DNA from: Streptomyces sp. NBC_00341
GTDB taxonomy: Bacteria; Actinomycetota; Actinomycetes; Streptomycetales; Streptomycetaceae
DNA: 64,000 nucleotides
NCBI RefSeq assembly: GCF_041435055.1
Contig: NZ_CP108002.1
Span: 6,944,001-7,008,000 of the forward strand
Reading direction: 5' to 3'
Position numbers and translations under genes: made by a program. A model generated the notes under the pieces. That model did no database searches. It was not told the origin of the DNA and was given only the letters and a program-made list of their open reading frames with translations. Shown in pieces: positions 26,425-34,816 of this stretch (within the stretch, counting starts at the first letter, position 1; each line of letters opens with the position of its first letter).

Positions 26425-26437
26425 CGTTCCTGGAACG
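26425..26437. promoter_or_regulatory. CGTTCC-T-GGAACG palindrome at the HATPase gene start
   Basis: A perfect 6-1-6 palindrome lies 12 nt upstream of the start codon of the minus-strand HATPase gene. At that position a bound protein would block transcription or initiation. The binding protein is unknown. Confidence 0.45.
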
Positions 26438-26578
26438 CATTGCTTCTTGGTTCAACCGTACGAAGCATCGCGGCTCGGACAAGGGGCTGTCGACCGGTAC
26501 GAAGGGGGACTTTCGTCACTGCGTTCCCCGCTCCGCGTGTCCCCGGCCTCACGCTCCGCGCATCATCTATCGCGTACT

Positions 26579-26608
26579 CGTGACGGGAGTCACGTAGGAG
26601 TGATAAAT
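26579..26608 (+). promoter_or_regulatory. Promoter/operator of the crotonase-monooxygenase operon
   Basis: GTGACGGGAGTCA (26580-26592) lies in the inverted repeat CGTGAC-GGGA-GTCACG (26579-26594). Taking GTGACG as -35, a 17-nt spacer leads to ATAAAT (26603-26608). Nearly the same element with the same spacing occurs at 33567-33595 in the other promoter of this cluster. Confidence 0.6.
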
Positions 26609-26651
26609 TCGACGCAAGCAGCAGCCCGACGGCTGAAGGGGACCACCCTCC

Positions 26652-27479
26652 ATGAGCCCGTTTCCCAGCTCCGCACCTGGTACGGAGAGCTGGCGCCACC
26701 TCCGGGTCACGACGCGCGACGGGGTCGCCACCGTCACCCTGGACCGCCCCGAGAAGCTCAACGCGCTGACCTTCGGCGCCTACGCGGATCTGCGCGATCT
26801 GCTGGCCGAGCTGTCCAGGGAGCGTTCCGTGCGGGCCCTGGTGCTGGCCGGTGAGGGGCGCGGCTTCTGCTCCGGCGGCGACGTGGACGAGATCATCGGG
26901 GCCACCCTCGCGATGGACACCGCCCAGCTCCTGGACTTCAACCGGATGACCGGCCAGGTGGTACGGGCCCTGCGCGAATGTCCCTTCCCCGTCGTCGCGG
27001 CCCTGCACGGGGTCGCCGCGGGCGCGGGCGCCGTCCTCGCGCTGGCCGCCGACTTCCGTGTCGCGGACCCGACGGCCCGGTTCGCCTTCCTCTTCACCCG
27101 CGTCGGGCTCTCCGGCGGCGACATGGGCGCCGCCTACCTGCTGCCCCGGGTGGTCGGCCTCGGCCACGCCACCAGACTGCTGATGCTCGGCGAACCCGTC
27201 CGCGCACCCGAGGCGGAACGCATCGGGCTGATCAGCGAACTGACCGAGGAAGGCCGGGCCGACGAGCGGGCCGCGGAGCTGGCGCGCCGCCTCGCGGAAG
27301 GCCCCGCGCTCGCCCTCGCCCAGACGAAGGCGCTGCTCACCGCCGAACTCGACATGCCGCTGGCCGCGGCGGTCGAGATGGACGCGGCCACCCAGGCCCT
27401 GCTGATGCACGGCGAGGACTACGCCGAGTTCCACGCCGCCTTCACCGAGAAGCGGCCGCCGAAGTGGCAAGGCCGGTGA
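26652..27479 (+). CDS. Enoyl-CoA hydratase/isomerase (crotonase) of the aryl-CoA cluster
   Basis: 275 aa. Crotonase motifs: VTLDRPEKLNALTF, the CoA/oxyanion loop RGFCSGGDVDEI (about residues 70-81) and LHGVAAGAGAVLALAADFRVA with the second oxyanion Gly. It overlaps the flavin monooxygenase gene by 4 nt, so the pair is translated together. In CoA-dependent aerobic degradation of 2-aminobenzoate such hydratases process the non-aromatic alicyclic CoA ester made by the two-domain monooxygenase. The exact reaction is inferred from context. Confidence 0.88.
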   Translation: MSPFPSSAPGTESWRHLRVTTRDGVATVTLDRPEKLNALTFGAYADLRDLLAELSRERSVRALVLAGEGRGFCSGGDVDEIIGATLAMDTAQLLDFNRMTGQVVRALRECPFPVVAALHGVAAGAGAVLALAADFRVADPTARFAFLFTRVGLSGGDMGAAYLLPRVVGLGHATRLLMLGEPVRAPEAERIGLISELTEEGRADERAAELARRLAEGPALALAQTKALLTAELDMPLAAAVEMDAATQALLMHGEDYAEFHAAFTEKRPPKWQGR

Positions 27480-29779
27480 CAGCCTCCGGCACCGGGGACC
27501 CCGCGGGCCCGCACCGCATCGCCGTCATCGGCGGCGGCCCCGGCGGGCTGTACGCCGCGGCGCTGCTCAAGCGGCTCGGCCCGGAGCGCGAGATCACCCT
27601 CTGGGAGCGCAACGCCCCCGACGACACCTTCGGCTTCGGCGTCGTCCTGTCCGACGAGACGCTCGGCGGCATCGAACACGCCGACCCCACGGTCCACCGC
27701 GCGCTCCAGAAGGAGTTCGTCCGGTGGGACGACATCGACATAGTCCACCGCGGCCACACCCAGACCTCCGGCGGTCACGGCTTCGCCGCGCTCGGCCGCC
27801 GCCGCCTCCTGGAGATCCTGCACGAACGCTGCGCCTCCCTCGGGGTACGGCTCCGCTTCCGGACCCAGGCCCCGCCCGCCGCCGAACTCGCCGCCTCCCA
27901 CGACCTGGTGATCGCCGCCGACGGAGTGCACAGCGCCACCCGCGAGGCCCACGCCGACAGCTTCGGCCCCCGCGTCAGCGATCACCGCTGCCGCTACATC
28001 TGGCTCGCCGCCGACTTCGCCCTGGACGCCTTCCGCTTCGAGACGGCCGAGACCGCGTACGGCGTGATGCAACTGCACGGCTACCCCTTCTCCCCGGACG
28101 CCTCCACCGTCATCGTGGAGATGCGCGAAGAGGTCTGGCGGGCCGCCGGATTCGACACCTGTGAACCGGCCGAGTCGATCCGGCACTGCGCCACGATCTT
28201 CGACGCCGCGCTCGGCGGCCGGCCGCTGCGCTCCAACAACTCCTCCTGGCTCACCTTCAGCACCGTCGTCAACGCCCACTGGTCGCACGGCAACACGGTC
28301 CTCATCGGCGACGCCGCCCACACCGCGCACTTCTCCATCGGCTCCGGCACCAAACTCGCCGTGGAGGACGCCCTCGCGCTCGCCGCCTGCGTCGAGGAGC
28401 AGCCCGGACTGCCCGAGGCACTCGCCGCGTACGAGAGCGAGCGCCGCCCCGTCGTCGAATCGACCCAGCGCGCCGCCGCGGCCAGCCTGCGCTGGTTCGA
28501 GGAGCTGGGCACGTACATCGACCAGCCGCCCCGCCAGTTCGCGTTCAACCTCCTCACCCGCAGCCGCCGCGTCACCCACGACAACCTGCGGCTGCGCGAC
28601 TCCTCCTTCACCGCCGCCGTCGAGGAGGAGTTCGGCTGCCCGCCCGGCACCCCGCCGATGTTCACCCCACTGCGGCTGCGCGGCCTCGAACTGCGTAACC
28701 GCGTCGTCGTGTCGCCCATGGACATGTACTCGGCAACCGACGGTGTGCCCGGCGACTTCCACCTCGTCCACCTGGGCGCGAGGGCGCTCGGCGGCGCCGG
28801 GCTCGTCATGACGGAGATGGTCTGCGTCAGCCCCGAGGGGCGCATCACCCCCGGCTGCACCGGCCTCTACAACGAACAACAGGCCGCCGCCTGGAGCCGG
28901 ATCACCGACTTCGTGCACACCGGATCACCCGGCACCGCCATCGGCGTCCAGCTCGGCCACTCCGGCCGCAAGGGCTCCACCAAGCTCATGTGGGACGGCA
29001 TCGACCAGCCGCTCGACGCGGGCAACTGGCCCCTGGTGGCCGCCTCCCCGATCCCGTACGCGCCGGAGGTCAGCCAGGTCCCGCACGCCCTGGACCGGGC
29101 CGGTCTCGACGCCGTGCGCGGGCAGTTCGCGGACGCCGCCCGCCGCGCCGACACCTGCGGATTCGACCTCCTGGAACTGCACTGCGCCCACGGCTACCTG
29201 CTCTCCGGCTTCCTCTCGCCCCTCACCAACCGGCGCACCGACCGGTACGGCGGATCACTGGAGAACCGGCTCCGCTTCCCGCTGGAGGTCTTCGACACGG
29301 TCCGGGAGCGCTGGCCGCAGGACCGGCCGATGACGGTCAGGATCTCCGCCACGGACTGGGCAGAGGGCGGCACCACGGCCGAGGACGCCGTCGAGATGGC
29401 CCGCGCGTTCGTCGCGCACGGAGCCGACGCCATCGACGTCTCCACCGGGCAGGTCGTCCCGGGTGAGCGGCCCGAGTTCGGCCGCTCCTACCAGACCCCG
29501 TACGCCGACCGGATCCGCAACACCCTGTGCGTGCCCGTCATCGCGGTGGGCGCCATCTCCTCCTGGGACGACGTCAACTCCCTGCTGCTCGCGGGCCGCG
29601 CCGACCTCTGCGCCCTGGCCAGGCCGCACCTCTACGACCCGCACTGGACGCTGCACGCGGCGGCCGAACAGGGCTACCAGGGCCAGGGCGCGCCCTGGCC
29701 GCTCCCGTACCGCGCGGGCAGCCGCACCCCGCCGGCCGGCCGCACCGACGCACCGAAACCGCGGCTCACCCTGGGCTGA
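27476..29779 (+). CDS. Bifunctional aryl-CoA flavin monooxygenase / old yellow enzyme reductase
   Basis: 767 aa, GTG start overlapping the crotonase stop. Residues about 1-390 are a class A FAD monooxygenase: GGGPGGLYAA, GD motif LIGDAAHTAHFSIGSGTKLAVEDA. Residues about 400-767 are an OYE-type FMN reductase: TPLRLRGLELRNRVVVSPMD, HCAHGYLLSGFLSPLTNRRTDRYGGS. This fusion is known from 2-aminobenzoyl-CoA monooxygenase/reductase of Azoarcus evansii, and databases name the same layout salicylyl-CoA 5-hydroxylase/oxidoreductase. It would hydroxylate the CoA ester and then reduce the ring. The ligase gene in the cluster supplies the substrate. Confidence 0.9.
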   Translation: MTASGTGDPAGPHRIAVIGGGPGGLYAAALLKRLGPEREITLWERNAPDDTFGFGVVLSDETLGGIEHADPTVHRALQKEFVRWDDIDIVHRGHTQTSGGHGFAALGRRRLLEILHERCASLGVRLRFRTQAPPAAELAASHDLVIAADGVHSATREAHADSFGPRVSDHRCRYIWLAADFALDAFRFETAETAYGVMQLHGYPFSPDASTVIVEMREEVWRAAGFDTCEPAESIRHCATIFDAALGGRPLRSNNSSWLTFSTVVNAHWSHGNTVLIGDAAHTAHFSIGSGTKLAVEDALALAACVEEQPGLPEALAAYESERRPVVESTQRAAAASLRWFEELGTYIDQPPRQFAFNLLTRSRRVTHDNLRLRDSSFTAAVEEEFGCPPGTPPMFTPLRLRGLELRNRVVVSPMDMYSATDGVPGDFHLVHLGARALGGAGLVMTEMVCVSPEGRITPGCTGLYNEQQAAAWSRITDFVHTGSPGTAIGVQLGHSGRKGSTKLMWDGIDQPLDAGNWPLVAASPIPYAPEVSQVPHALDRAGLDAVRGQFADAARRADTCGFDLLELHCAHGYLLSGFLSPLTNRRTDRYGGSLENRLRFPLEVFDTVRERWPQDRPMTVRISATDWAEGGTTAEDAVEMARAFVAHGADAIDVSTGQVVPGERPEFGRSYQTPYADRIRNTLCVPVIAVGAISSWDDVNSLLLAGRADLCALARPHLYDPHWTLHAAAEQGYQGQGAPWPLPYRAGSRTPPAGRTDAPKPRLTLG

Positions 29780-30194
29780 GCGGCAGGCACGCGTGGCACC
29801 GGCAGGGATCGGGGTGCGGGGCGGCGTGGCGGGTGCGCCGCTCGTCGTGTGCGATCCGCTCCAGCAGCTCGGCCAGCTCCTCGGCCTCCGCCCGCGTCCG
29901 GATCCGGGTGCCGCACCGCCTCAGCACCGTCGGGGCGTACACCAACTGGGCCCGGAAGGTGTGCAGATGACGGGTCCCGGTGTCGATGGTGATCCAGCGG
30001 TTGGTGTGCCGGCCGTGGCCCACCTCGGTCAGCTGCTCGTTGGCTCCCCCGGGGTAGGTGTCGATGACATAGACCTTCGCCCCGCCCCGGAACGCCTTGG
30101 TGCCGGGGCGCAACTCCTGCCCCAGCTCCCCGTACCGCCGCCACAGCACCACGTTCGCCGCGACCAGCCAGAGCGGTTCGGCCGCCTCAGTCAT
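29766..30194 (-). CDS. Hypothetical protein, Cys/His-rich C-terminus
   Basis: 142 aa. No family recognised. The N-terminal 80 residues look like a compact beta-rich domain (VYVIDTYPGGANEQLTEVGHGRHTNRWITIDT); the C-terminal tail has CRCHAC, possibly metal binding. It starts 8 nt inside the upstream GNAT gene, so the two form an operon. Its 3' end overlaps the end of the convergent monooxygenase gene by 14 nt. Confidence 0.7.
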   Translation of the reverse strand: MTEAAEPLWLVAANVVLWRRYGELGQELRPGTKAFRGGAKVYVIDTYPGGANEQLTEVGHGRHTNRWITIDTGTRHLHTFRAQLVYAPTVLRRCGTRIRTRAEAEELAELLERIAHDERRTRHAAPHPDPCRCHACLPLSPG

Positions 30195-31023
30195 CGTCGG
30201 ACGCCACGCTGACCAGCATCCGGTCCGAGAGCGCCCGGTAGCCGATCCGCGTGTACACGCCGTTGCTGGTCGGGTTCGACAGGTCGGTGAAGAGCAGCAC
30301 CTCGGCCGCGCCCGCCTCCCGGGAGGCGCGGCTGACCTCTGCGGTCACCGCCGCCGCGTAGCCGCGGCCGCGGTGCTCGGGCGGTGTGTAGACCGGAGCG
30401 ATGCGGACCGTGCCGGCGAGCCGGAGCGAGGCGCCCGCCATCGACACGGGGACACCGCCGTCCTCCCAGAGCGTCAGCCTGCCTTCCGCCGTCCGCTCGT
30501 CCACCGCCCGCTCGTGATGGCCCGCACCACGGTCCGGCCCGCCGATCTCGGCGCTGAACGCCGCGAACCAGCGCAGCAGCAGCTCCCGGTCGGCGGGGGT
30601 CGCGGCCCTCGCCCGGCCGGTGGGCGCGGGCGAGGGCGGGACCAGTTCGCCCAGCCGGTAGAGCCGTTCCTCCTCATCGACACGGTGTCCCGGCCAGTGG
30701 GCCGCCACCGCCTCGGCGATGGCCCGGTCCGCGTTGACGCGGGTGAGCGGGCGGGCGGCCATCAGCGGTTCGACCGCCTGCGGGGCGAGCGTGTTCAGCG
30801 AGACCGGATGGGGTGGTGTGTGGATCAGGGTGCCCGCGACCTCGCCCCCTGGACCGCGCCACCAGCCCATGACCGGGGGATGCTCACCGAAGGCGTGCGG
30901 ACCGTGGCGGCGAAGGGCCGCGGTGATGGTCAGCACGAGTGTGTTCTCGGCCGGCCGGGCCGCGAGCGAGGCGCCGGCCGCGTCGAGGAAGACGTCGACG
31001 TCGTCGGTGAAGGTCCATGTCAT
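30187..31023 (-). CDS. GNAT-family N-acetyltransferase
   Basis: 278 aa. The ATG at 31023 (MTWTFTDDVDVFLDAAG) is chosen; upstream in-frame codons run into another reading of the PaaX gene. The C-terminal GNAT domain has the acetyl-CoA motif A TVRIAPVYTPPEHRGRGYAAAVTAEVSRAS (R-G-x-G-x-A) and a B-region NPTSNGVYTRIGYR. The N-terminal 130 residues are a second, more divergent GNAT-like half, common in actinobacterial two-domain acetyltransferases. Substrate unknown. It overlaps the downstream hypothetical gene by 8 nt. Confidence 0.87.
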   Translation of the reverse strand: MTWTFTDDVDVFLDAAGASLAARPAENTLVLTITAALRRHGPHAFGEHPPVMGWWRGPGGEVAGTLIHTPPHPVSLNTLAPQAVEPLMAARPLTRVNADRAIAEAVAAHWPGHRVDEEERLYRLGELVPPSPAPTGRARAATPADRELLLRWFAAFSAEIGGPDRGAGHHERAVDERTAEGRLTLWEDGGVPVSMAGASLRLAGTVRIAPVYTPPEHRGRGYAAAVTAEVSRASREAGAAEVLLFTDLSNPTSNGVYTRIGYRALSDRMLVSVASDDD

Positions 31024-31049
31024 GCACGCGCATTCTGCCGGGCGCGTCA

Positions 31050-31076
31050 CCGCGGGCGCAGCCGGTTTACCCGCGG
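31050..31076 (-). terminator. Hairpin across the paaX-like stop codon
   Basis: A 7-bp stem CCGCGGG/CCCGCGG (31050-31056 with 31070-31076), loop 13 nt, spans the TAA of the PaaX-type gene and separates it from the GNAT gene downstream. Confidence 0.45.
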
Positions 31077-31882
31077 ACGAACTCCGCCCCGGCGTCCCGC
31101 AACCGCTCGTGCAACCTCCCGAACACCTCCGCGGACCTGGTGCCCGGCCACCCCTGCGGCAGGAGTTCCGGCGGCAGCCCCGGGTCGGCGTACGGCACCT
31201 GCCGCCAGGAGTCCAGCGCCAGCAGGTAGTCCCGGTACGCCGCCTCCGGATCCGGCACCTCGTCCGGGCGGGAGTCCCAGGCCCGCAGCACGGGTTCGTG
31301 ACGCTCCAGGAAGCCGTGGTGGAGCCGGGCCACCGCCGCCAGGTCCCACCAGCGCGCCACGGAGTCGCCGGTGGCGGCGAAGCCCAGGTGCTCCCCGCGG
31401 AACAGGTCGACGTACGCGGCGAGTCCGAGCCGCTCCAGGGTGTGCCGGGTCTCGTCGTACAGCCCCGCCGGGGCGATCCAGACACCGGGGGCGGCGGTCC
31501 CGAAACCCAGCCGGGACAGCCGCGAGCGCAGCAGGTGCCGCTTGTCGCGCTCGGCCTCCGGTACGGAGAACACCGCGAGCACCCAGCCGTCGTCGAGCCG
31601 GGGGGCCGGATGCCGGTAGATGCGCCGGTCGCCGTCGTCGAGCAGTTGGCGGGCGTCGGCCGACAGCGCGTACCCGGCGGCCCCGTCCGCCGTCCGGGCG
31701 GCGACGAGCAGCCCGCGCCGCTTCAGCCGGGAGACGGAGGACCGTACGGCCGGGGCCTCCACGCCGACGGCACCGAGCAGCCGGACGATCCCGGCGACCG
31801 GCAGCGGGGCGTCGCCGGGGGTCCGGCCGTAGGCACCGTAGAGGGTGACGATCAGCGAGCGGGGTGCGTGCGGTTCGGCCAT
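31067..31882 (-). CDS. PaaX-family transcriptional repressor
   Basis: 271 aa from ATG 31882; an ATG 36 nt upstream would overlap the ligase gene. The N-terminal winged helix (RSLIVTLYGAYG...VRSSVSRLKRRGLL), the central region (DDGWVLAVFSVPEAERDKRHLLRSRLSRLGFGTAAPGVWIAP) and the C-terminal effector domain follow PaaX, which senses phenylacetyl-CoA in the paa system. Here the effector is probably an aryl-CoA made by the adjacent ligase, whose stop lies 4 nt upstream. It is the best candidate to bind the GTGACGGKAGTCA elements at 26580 and 33567. Confidence 0.88.
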   Translation of the reverse strand: MAEPHAPRSLIVTLYGAYGRTPGDAPLPVAGIVRLLGAVGVEAPAVRSSVSRLKRRGLLVAARTADGAAGYALSADARQLLDDGDRRIYRHPAPRLDDGWVLAVFSVPEAERDKRHLLRSRLSRLGFGTAAPGVWIAPAGLYDETRHTLERLGLAAYVDLFRGEHLGFAATGDSVARWWDLAAVARLHHGFLERHEPVLRAWDSRPDEVPDPEAAYRDYLLALDSWRQVPYADPGLPPELLPQGWPGTRSAEVFGRLHERLRDAGAEFVRG

Positions 31883-31886
31883 GTGA

Positions 31887-33524
31887 TCATTCTCGGCCCG
31901 GCGCGGCGGGGTCGGCACCCCGGTCGTCCGTACGCAGCCGGAACCGTTGCAGTTTGCCCGTCGCGGTACGGGGGAGTGCGGGCAGGAACGTGATGAGGCG
32001 GGGGCATTTGTGCGGTGCCAGTTCCGTCTTCATGAACGTGCGCAACTCGTCGGCCGAGAGCGCGGAGCCCTCCCGCAGCACCACGTACGCCGCCACGATC
32101 CGGCCGCGCAGCTCGTCCTCACGGCCCACCACCGCGGCCTCCGCCACCTCCGGGTGGCGCAGCAGGGCGTCCTCGACCTCGGGGCCCGCGATGTTGTAGC
32201 CGGAGGAGATGATCATGTCGTCGGCGCGGGCCACGTAGCGGAAGTAGCCGTCCGCGTCGCGCACATAGGTGTCGCCGGTGAGGTTCCAGCCGTGCCGTAC
32301 GTAGTCCCGCTGCCGCTCGTCGGCGAGGTAGCGGCAGCCGACCGGTCCGCGTACGGCCAGCAGCCCCGGCTCGCCGTCCGGGACCTGCACGCCGTCCCGG
32401 TCCACCACCCGGGCCTGCCAGCCGGGCACCGGGACGCCGGTGGTGCCGGGGCGGATCGCGTCGTCGGCCGCGGAGACGAAGATGTGCAGCAGCTCGGTGG
32501 CGCCGATGCCGTTGATGATGCGCAGACCGGTCCGCTCGTGCCAGGCCCGCCAGGTGTCCGCGGGCAGGTTCTCACCCGCGGAGACACAGCGGCGCAGCGC
32601 GGAGAGGTCGTGCCCGTCGAGCCCGTCGAGCATCACCCGGTAGGCGGTGGGCGCGGTGAACAGTACCGAGACGCGGTGGGCGGCGAGGGCCGGCAGCAGC
32701 AGCTTGGGGCCTGCCTGTTCCAGCAGCAGCGCGGAGGCGCCGGCCCGCAGCGGGAAGACCACCAGTCCGCCGAGCCCGAAGGTGAAGCCGAGCGGCGGGG
32801 AGCCGGCGAACACGTCCTGAGGCACCGGCCGCAGGACGTGCCGGGAGAAGGTGTCCGCGATGGCCAGCACATCGCGGTGCAGGTGCATGCACCCCTTGGG
32901 GCGGCCGGTGGTGCCCGAGGTGAACGCGATCAGCGCGACATCGTCGGACGCGGTGTCCACGGCCCGGTAGGGGCCCGGTCTCGCGGCGGCCAGCCGCAGC
33001 AGGTCGTCCGGCGCGTCGCCGCCGTACGCGGTGATCCGCAGCCCGGGTACCTCGGCCCTCGCCAGGTCGTCGACCGAGCGGACGTCGCACAGGGCGTGGC
33101 TGATCCGGGCGATCGAGCAGATCGTGGCGAGCTCGGAGGCCCGCTGCTGGGCCAGTACGGTGACGGCGATCGCGCCGGCCTTCAGGACCGCCAGCCAGCA
33201 GGCGGCGAGGTGGGGCGTGGTCGGGCCGCGCAGCAGTACCCGGTTGCCGGGCACGACCCCCAGGTCCGAGGTGAGGACGTGGGCGATCCGGTCGACCAGT
33301 TCGCGCAGCTCCCCGTAACTCAGCACCGTGCCGTCCGGCGTACGGAAGGCGGCGCGGTCGGGTCCGAAGCGCTCGGTCGTACGGTCCAGGAGTTCGGCGG
33401 CGCAGTTCAGCCGGTCCGGATAGTGCAGCTCGGGCAGGTCGAAGACCAGCTCCGGCCACTGGTCTTCGGGTGGCAGGTGGTCCCTGGCAAAACTGTCGAT
33501 GTGCGCTGAGGTCTTCGGGTCCAT
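31887..33524 (-). CDS. Aryl-CoA ligase (2-aminobenzoate/benzoate-CoA ligase family)
   Basis: 545 aa ANL-superfamily enzyme with AMP motif FTSGTTGRPKG (about residues 185-195), A5 NGIGATELLHIF, A7/A8 TGDTYVRDADGYFRYVARADDMI and a C-terminal catalytic Lys in RTATGKLQRF. The N-terminus SFARDHLPPEDQWPELVFDLPELHYPDRLNCAAELLD is characteristic of benzoate- and 2-aminobenzoate-CoA ligases. It activates the aromatic acid to its CoA ester for the two-domain monooxygenase. AAGGGGG precedes the ATG. It heads a two-gene operon with the PaaX-type gene. Confidence 0.9.
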   Translation of the reverse strand: MDPKTSAHIDSFARDHLPPEDQWPELVFDLPELHYPDRLNCAAELLDRTTERFGPDRAAFRTPDGTVLSYGELRELVDRIAHVLTSDLGVVPGNRVLLRGPTTPHLAACWLAVLKAGAIAVTVLAQQRASELATICSIARISHALCDVRSVDDLARAEVPGLRITAYGGDAPDDLLRLAAARPGPYRAVDTASDDVALIAFTSGTTGRPKGCMHLHRDVLAIADTFSRHVLRPVPQDVFAGSPPLGFTFGLGGLVVFPLRAGASALLLEQAGPKLLLPALAAHRVSVLFTAPTAYRVMLDGLDGHDLSALRRCVSAGENLPADTWRAWHERTGLRIINGIGATELLHIFVSAADDAIRPGTTGVPVPGWQARVVDRDGVQVPDGEPGLLAVRGPVGCRYLADERQRDYVRHGWNLTGDTYVRDADGYFRYVARADDMIISSGYNIAGPEVEDALLRHPEVAEAAVVGREDELRGRIVAAYVVLREGSALSADELRTFMKTELAPHKCPRLITFLPALPRTATGKLQRFRLRTDDRGADPAAPGRE

Positions 33525-33566
33525 GACGGATTCGCCCCCTTGTCGCCCCTGGAGCGTATCGTTTGG

Positions 33567-33595
33567 GTGACGGTAGTCAACGGTCCGCGATAAAA
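33567..33595. promoter_or_regulatory. Divergent promoter/operator between aryl-CoA ligase and acyl-CoA dehydrogenase
   Basis: GTGACGGTAGTCA (33567-33579) matches the site at 26580 in 12 of 13 positions. On the plus strand GTGACG, 17 nt, ATAAAA (33590-33595) repeats the same promoter geometry. On the minus strand the element contains TTGACT (33580-33575), a 16-nt spacer and TACGCT, the ligase promoter. One protein bound here could control both directions. Confidence 0.6.
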
Positions 33596-33688
33596 CTGGC
33601 TACGAGGCAAGGCGCGACAGAACGGCACCGCGTTGGCAACAGCACTGCGTACAGCTTCCGACGGGACTCCGACAAGAGAGGCGCCGGT

Positions 33689-34816
33689 ATGACGGCATTC
33701 TCGCTCGATCCGGCCCAGACCGCCTGGTGCGAGGAACTGCGCACCCTCGCGGAGCATCGGCTGCGCCCGCTGGCGGAGAGGGGCGAGCCCGGCCGGGTCA
33801 ACCGTCCGCTGGTCGCCGCCCTCGGTGAGCTCGGGCTGCTGGACCGGCTGCTGGGCTCCGGTGCCATGGACCTCTGCCTGCTGCGTGAGTCCCTCGCCCG
33901 GGGCTGCACGGAGGCCGAGACCGCGCTTGCGCTCCAGGGCCTCGGCAGCTACCCCGTCGTCCAGGCGGGCACGGCGGCGCAGCGGGAACGCTGGCTGCCG
34001 GAGGTCCGGGCGGGCCGCGCCGTCGCCGCGTTCGCGCTCAGCGAGCCGGGGGCGGGGTCCGACGCGGCGGCCCTGGCGCTCGACGCCGCGCCCGCGCCGG
34101 ACGGCTGGCGGCTGACCGGCGAGAAGTGCTGGATCTCCAACGCCCCGGAGGCCGACTTCTACACCGTGTTCGCCCGTACGACGCGGGACGCCGGAGCCCG
34201 CGGCGTCACCGCGTTCCTGGTCCCGGCCGACCGTCCGGGGCTGACCGGCAGCCCCCTCGACATGCTCTCGCCGCACCCGATCGGGGCCCTCGCCTTCGAC
34301 GGTGTACCGGTCACCCAGGACGATGTGCTGGGCGAGGTGGAGCGGGGCTTCCGGGTCGCCATGAACACCCTCAACCTGTTCCGGCCGAGCGTCGGGGCCT
34401 TCGCCGTCGGCATGGCCGCGGCCGCCCTGGACGCCACCGTGGAGCACACCGCGACCCGTACCGCGTTCGGCGGCCCGCTCGCGAACCTCCAGGCCGTCTC
34501 GCACCAGGTCGCCGAGATGGCCACCCGCACAGAGGCCGCCCGGCTGCTGGTCCACGCGGCGGCCGCCGCCTACGACGCGGGGGAGCCGGGCGTCCCGCGC
34601 CGTGCCGCCATGGCGAAGCTGTTCGCGACCGAGACCGCGCAGTACGTCGTGGACACCGCCGTCCAGCTGCACGGCGCCCGCGCCCTGCGCAGGGGCCACC
34701 TGCTCGAACACCTCTACCGGGAGGTCCGCGCCCCGCGGATCTACGAGGGCGCCAGCGAGGTGCAGCGCACGATCATCGCCAAGGAGCTGTACGCGAACCG
34801 GGAGCCGTCCGCATGA
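33689..34816 (+). CDS. Acyl-CoA dehydrogenase of the aryl-CoA cluster
   Basis: 375 aa, with AAGAGAGG 7 nt before the ATG. ACAD signatures: FALSEPGAGSDAAAL (about residues 115-129), GEKCWISNA and YREVRAPRIYEGASEVQRTIIAKEL at the end. The FAD enzyme oxidises an acyl-CoA alpha-beta bond; in CoA-dependent aromatic pathways it handles the reduced alicyclic CoA ester. It is divergent from the ligase gene and overlaps the Rid gene by 4 nt. Confidence 0.9.
   Translation: MTAFSLDPAQTAWCEELRTLAEHRLRPLAERGEPGRVNRPLVAALGELGLLDRLLGSGAMDLCLLRESLARGCTEAETALALQGLGSYPVVQAGTAAQRERWLPEVRAGRAVAAFALSEPGAGSDAAALALDAAPAPDGWRLTGEKCWISNAPEADFYTVFARTTRDAGARGVTAFLVPADRPGLTGSPLDMLSPHPIGALAFDGVPVTQDDVLGEVERGFRVAMNTLNLFRPSVGAFAVGMAAAALDATVEHTATRTAFGGPLANLQAVSHQVAEMATRTEAARLLVHAAAAAYDAGEPGVPRRAAMAKLFATETAQYVVDTAVQLHGARALRRGHLLEHLYREVRAPRIYEGASEVQRTIIAKELYANREPSA

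Noticed and set aside
26978..27475. N-terminal extension of the flavin monooxygenase into the crotonase gene
   Set aside because: The extension is an out-of-frame reading of crotonase codons; the GTG at 27476 overlaps the crotonase stop in the usual coupled manner.
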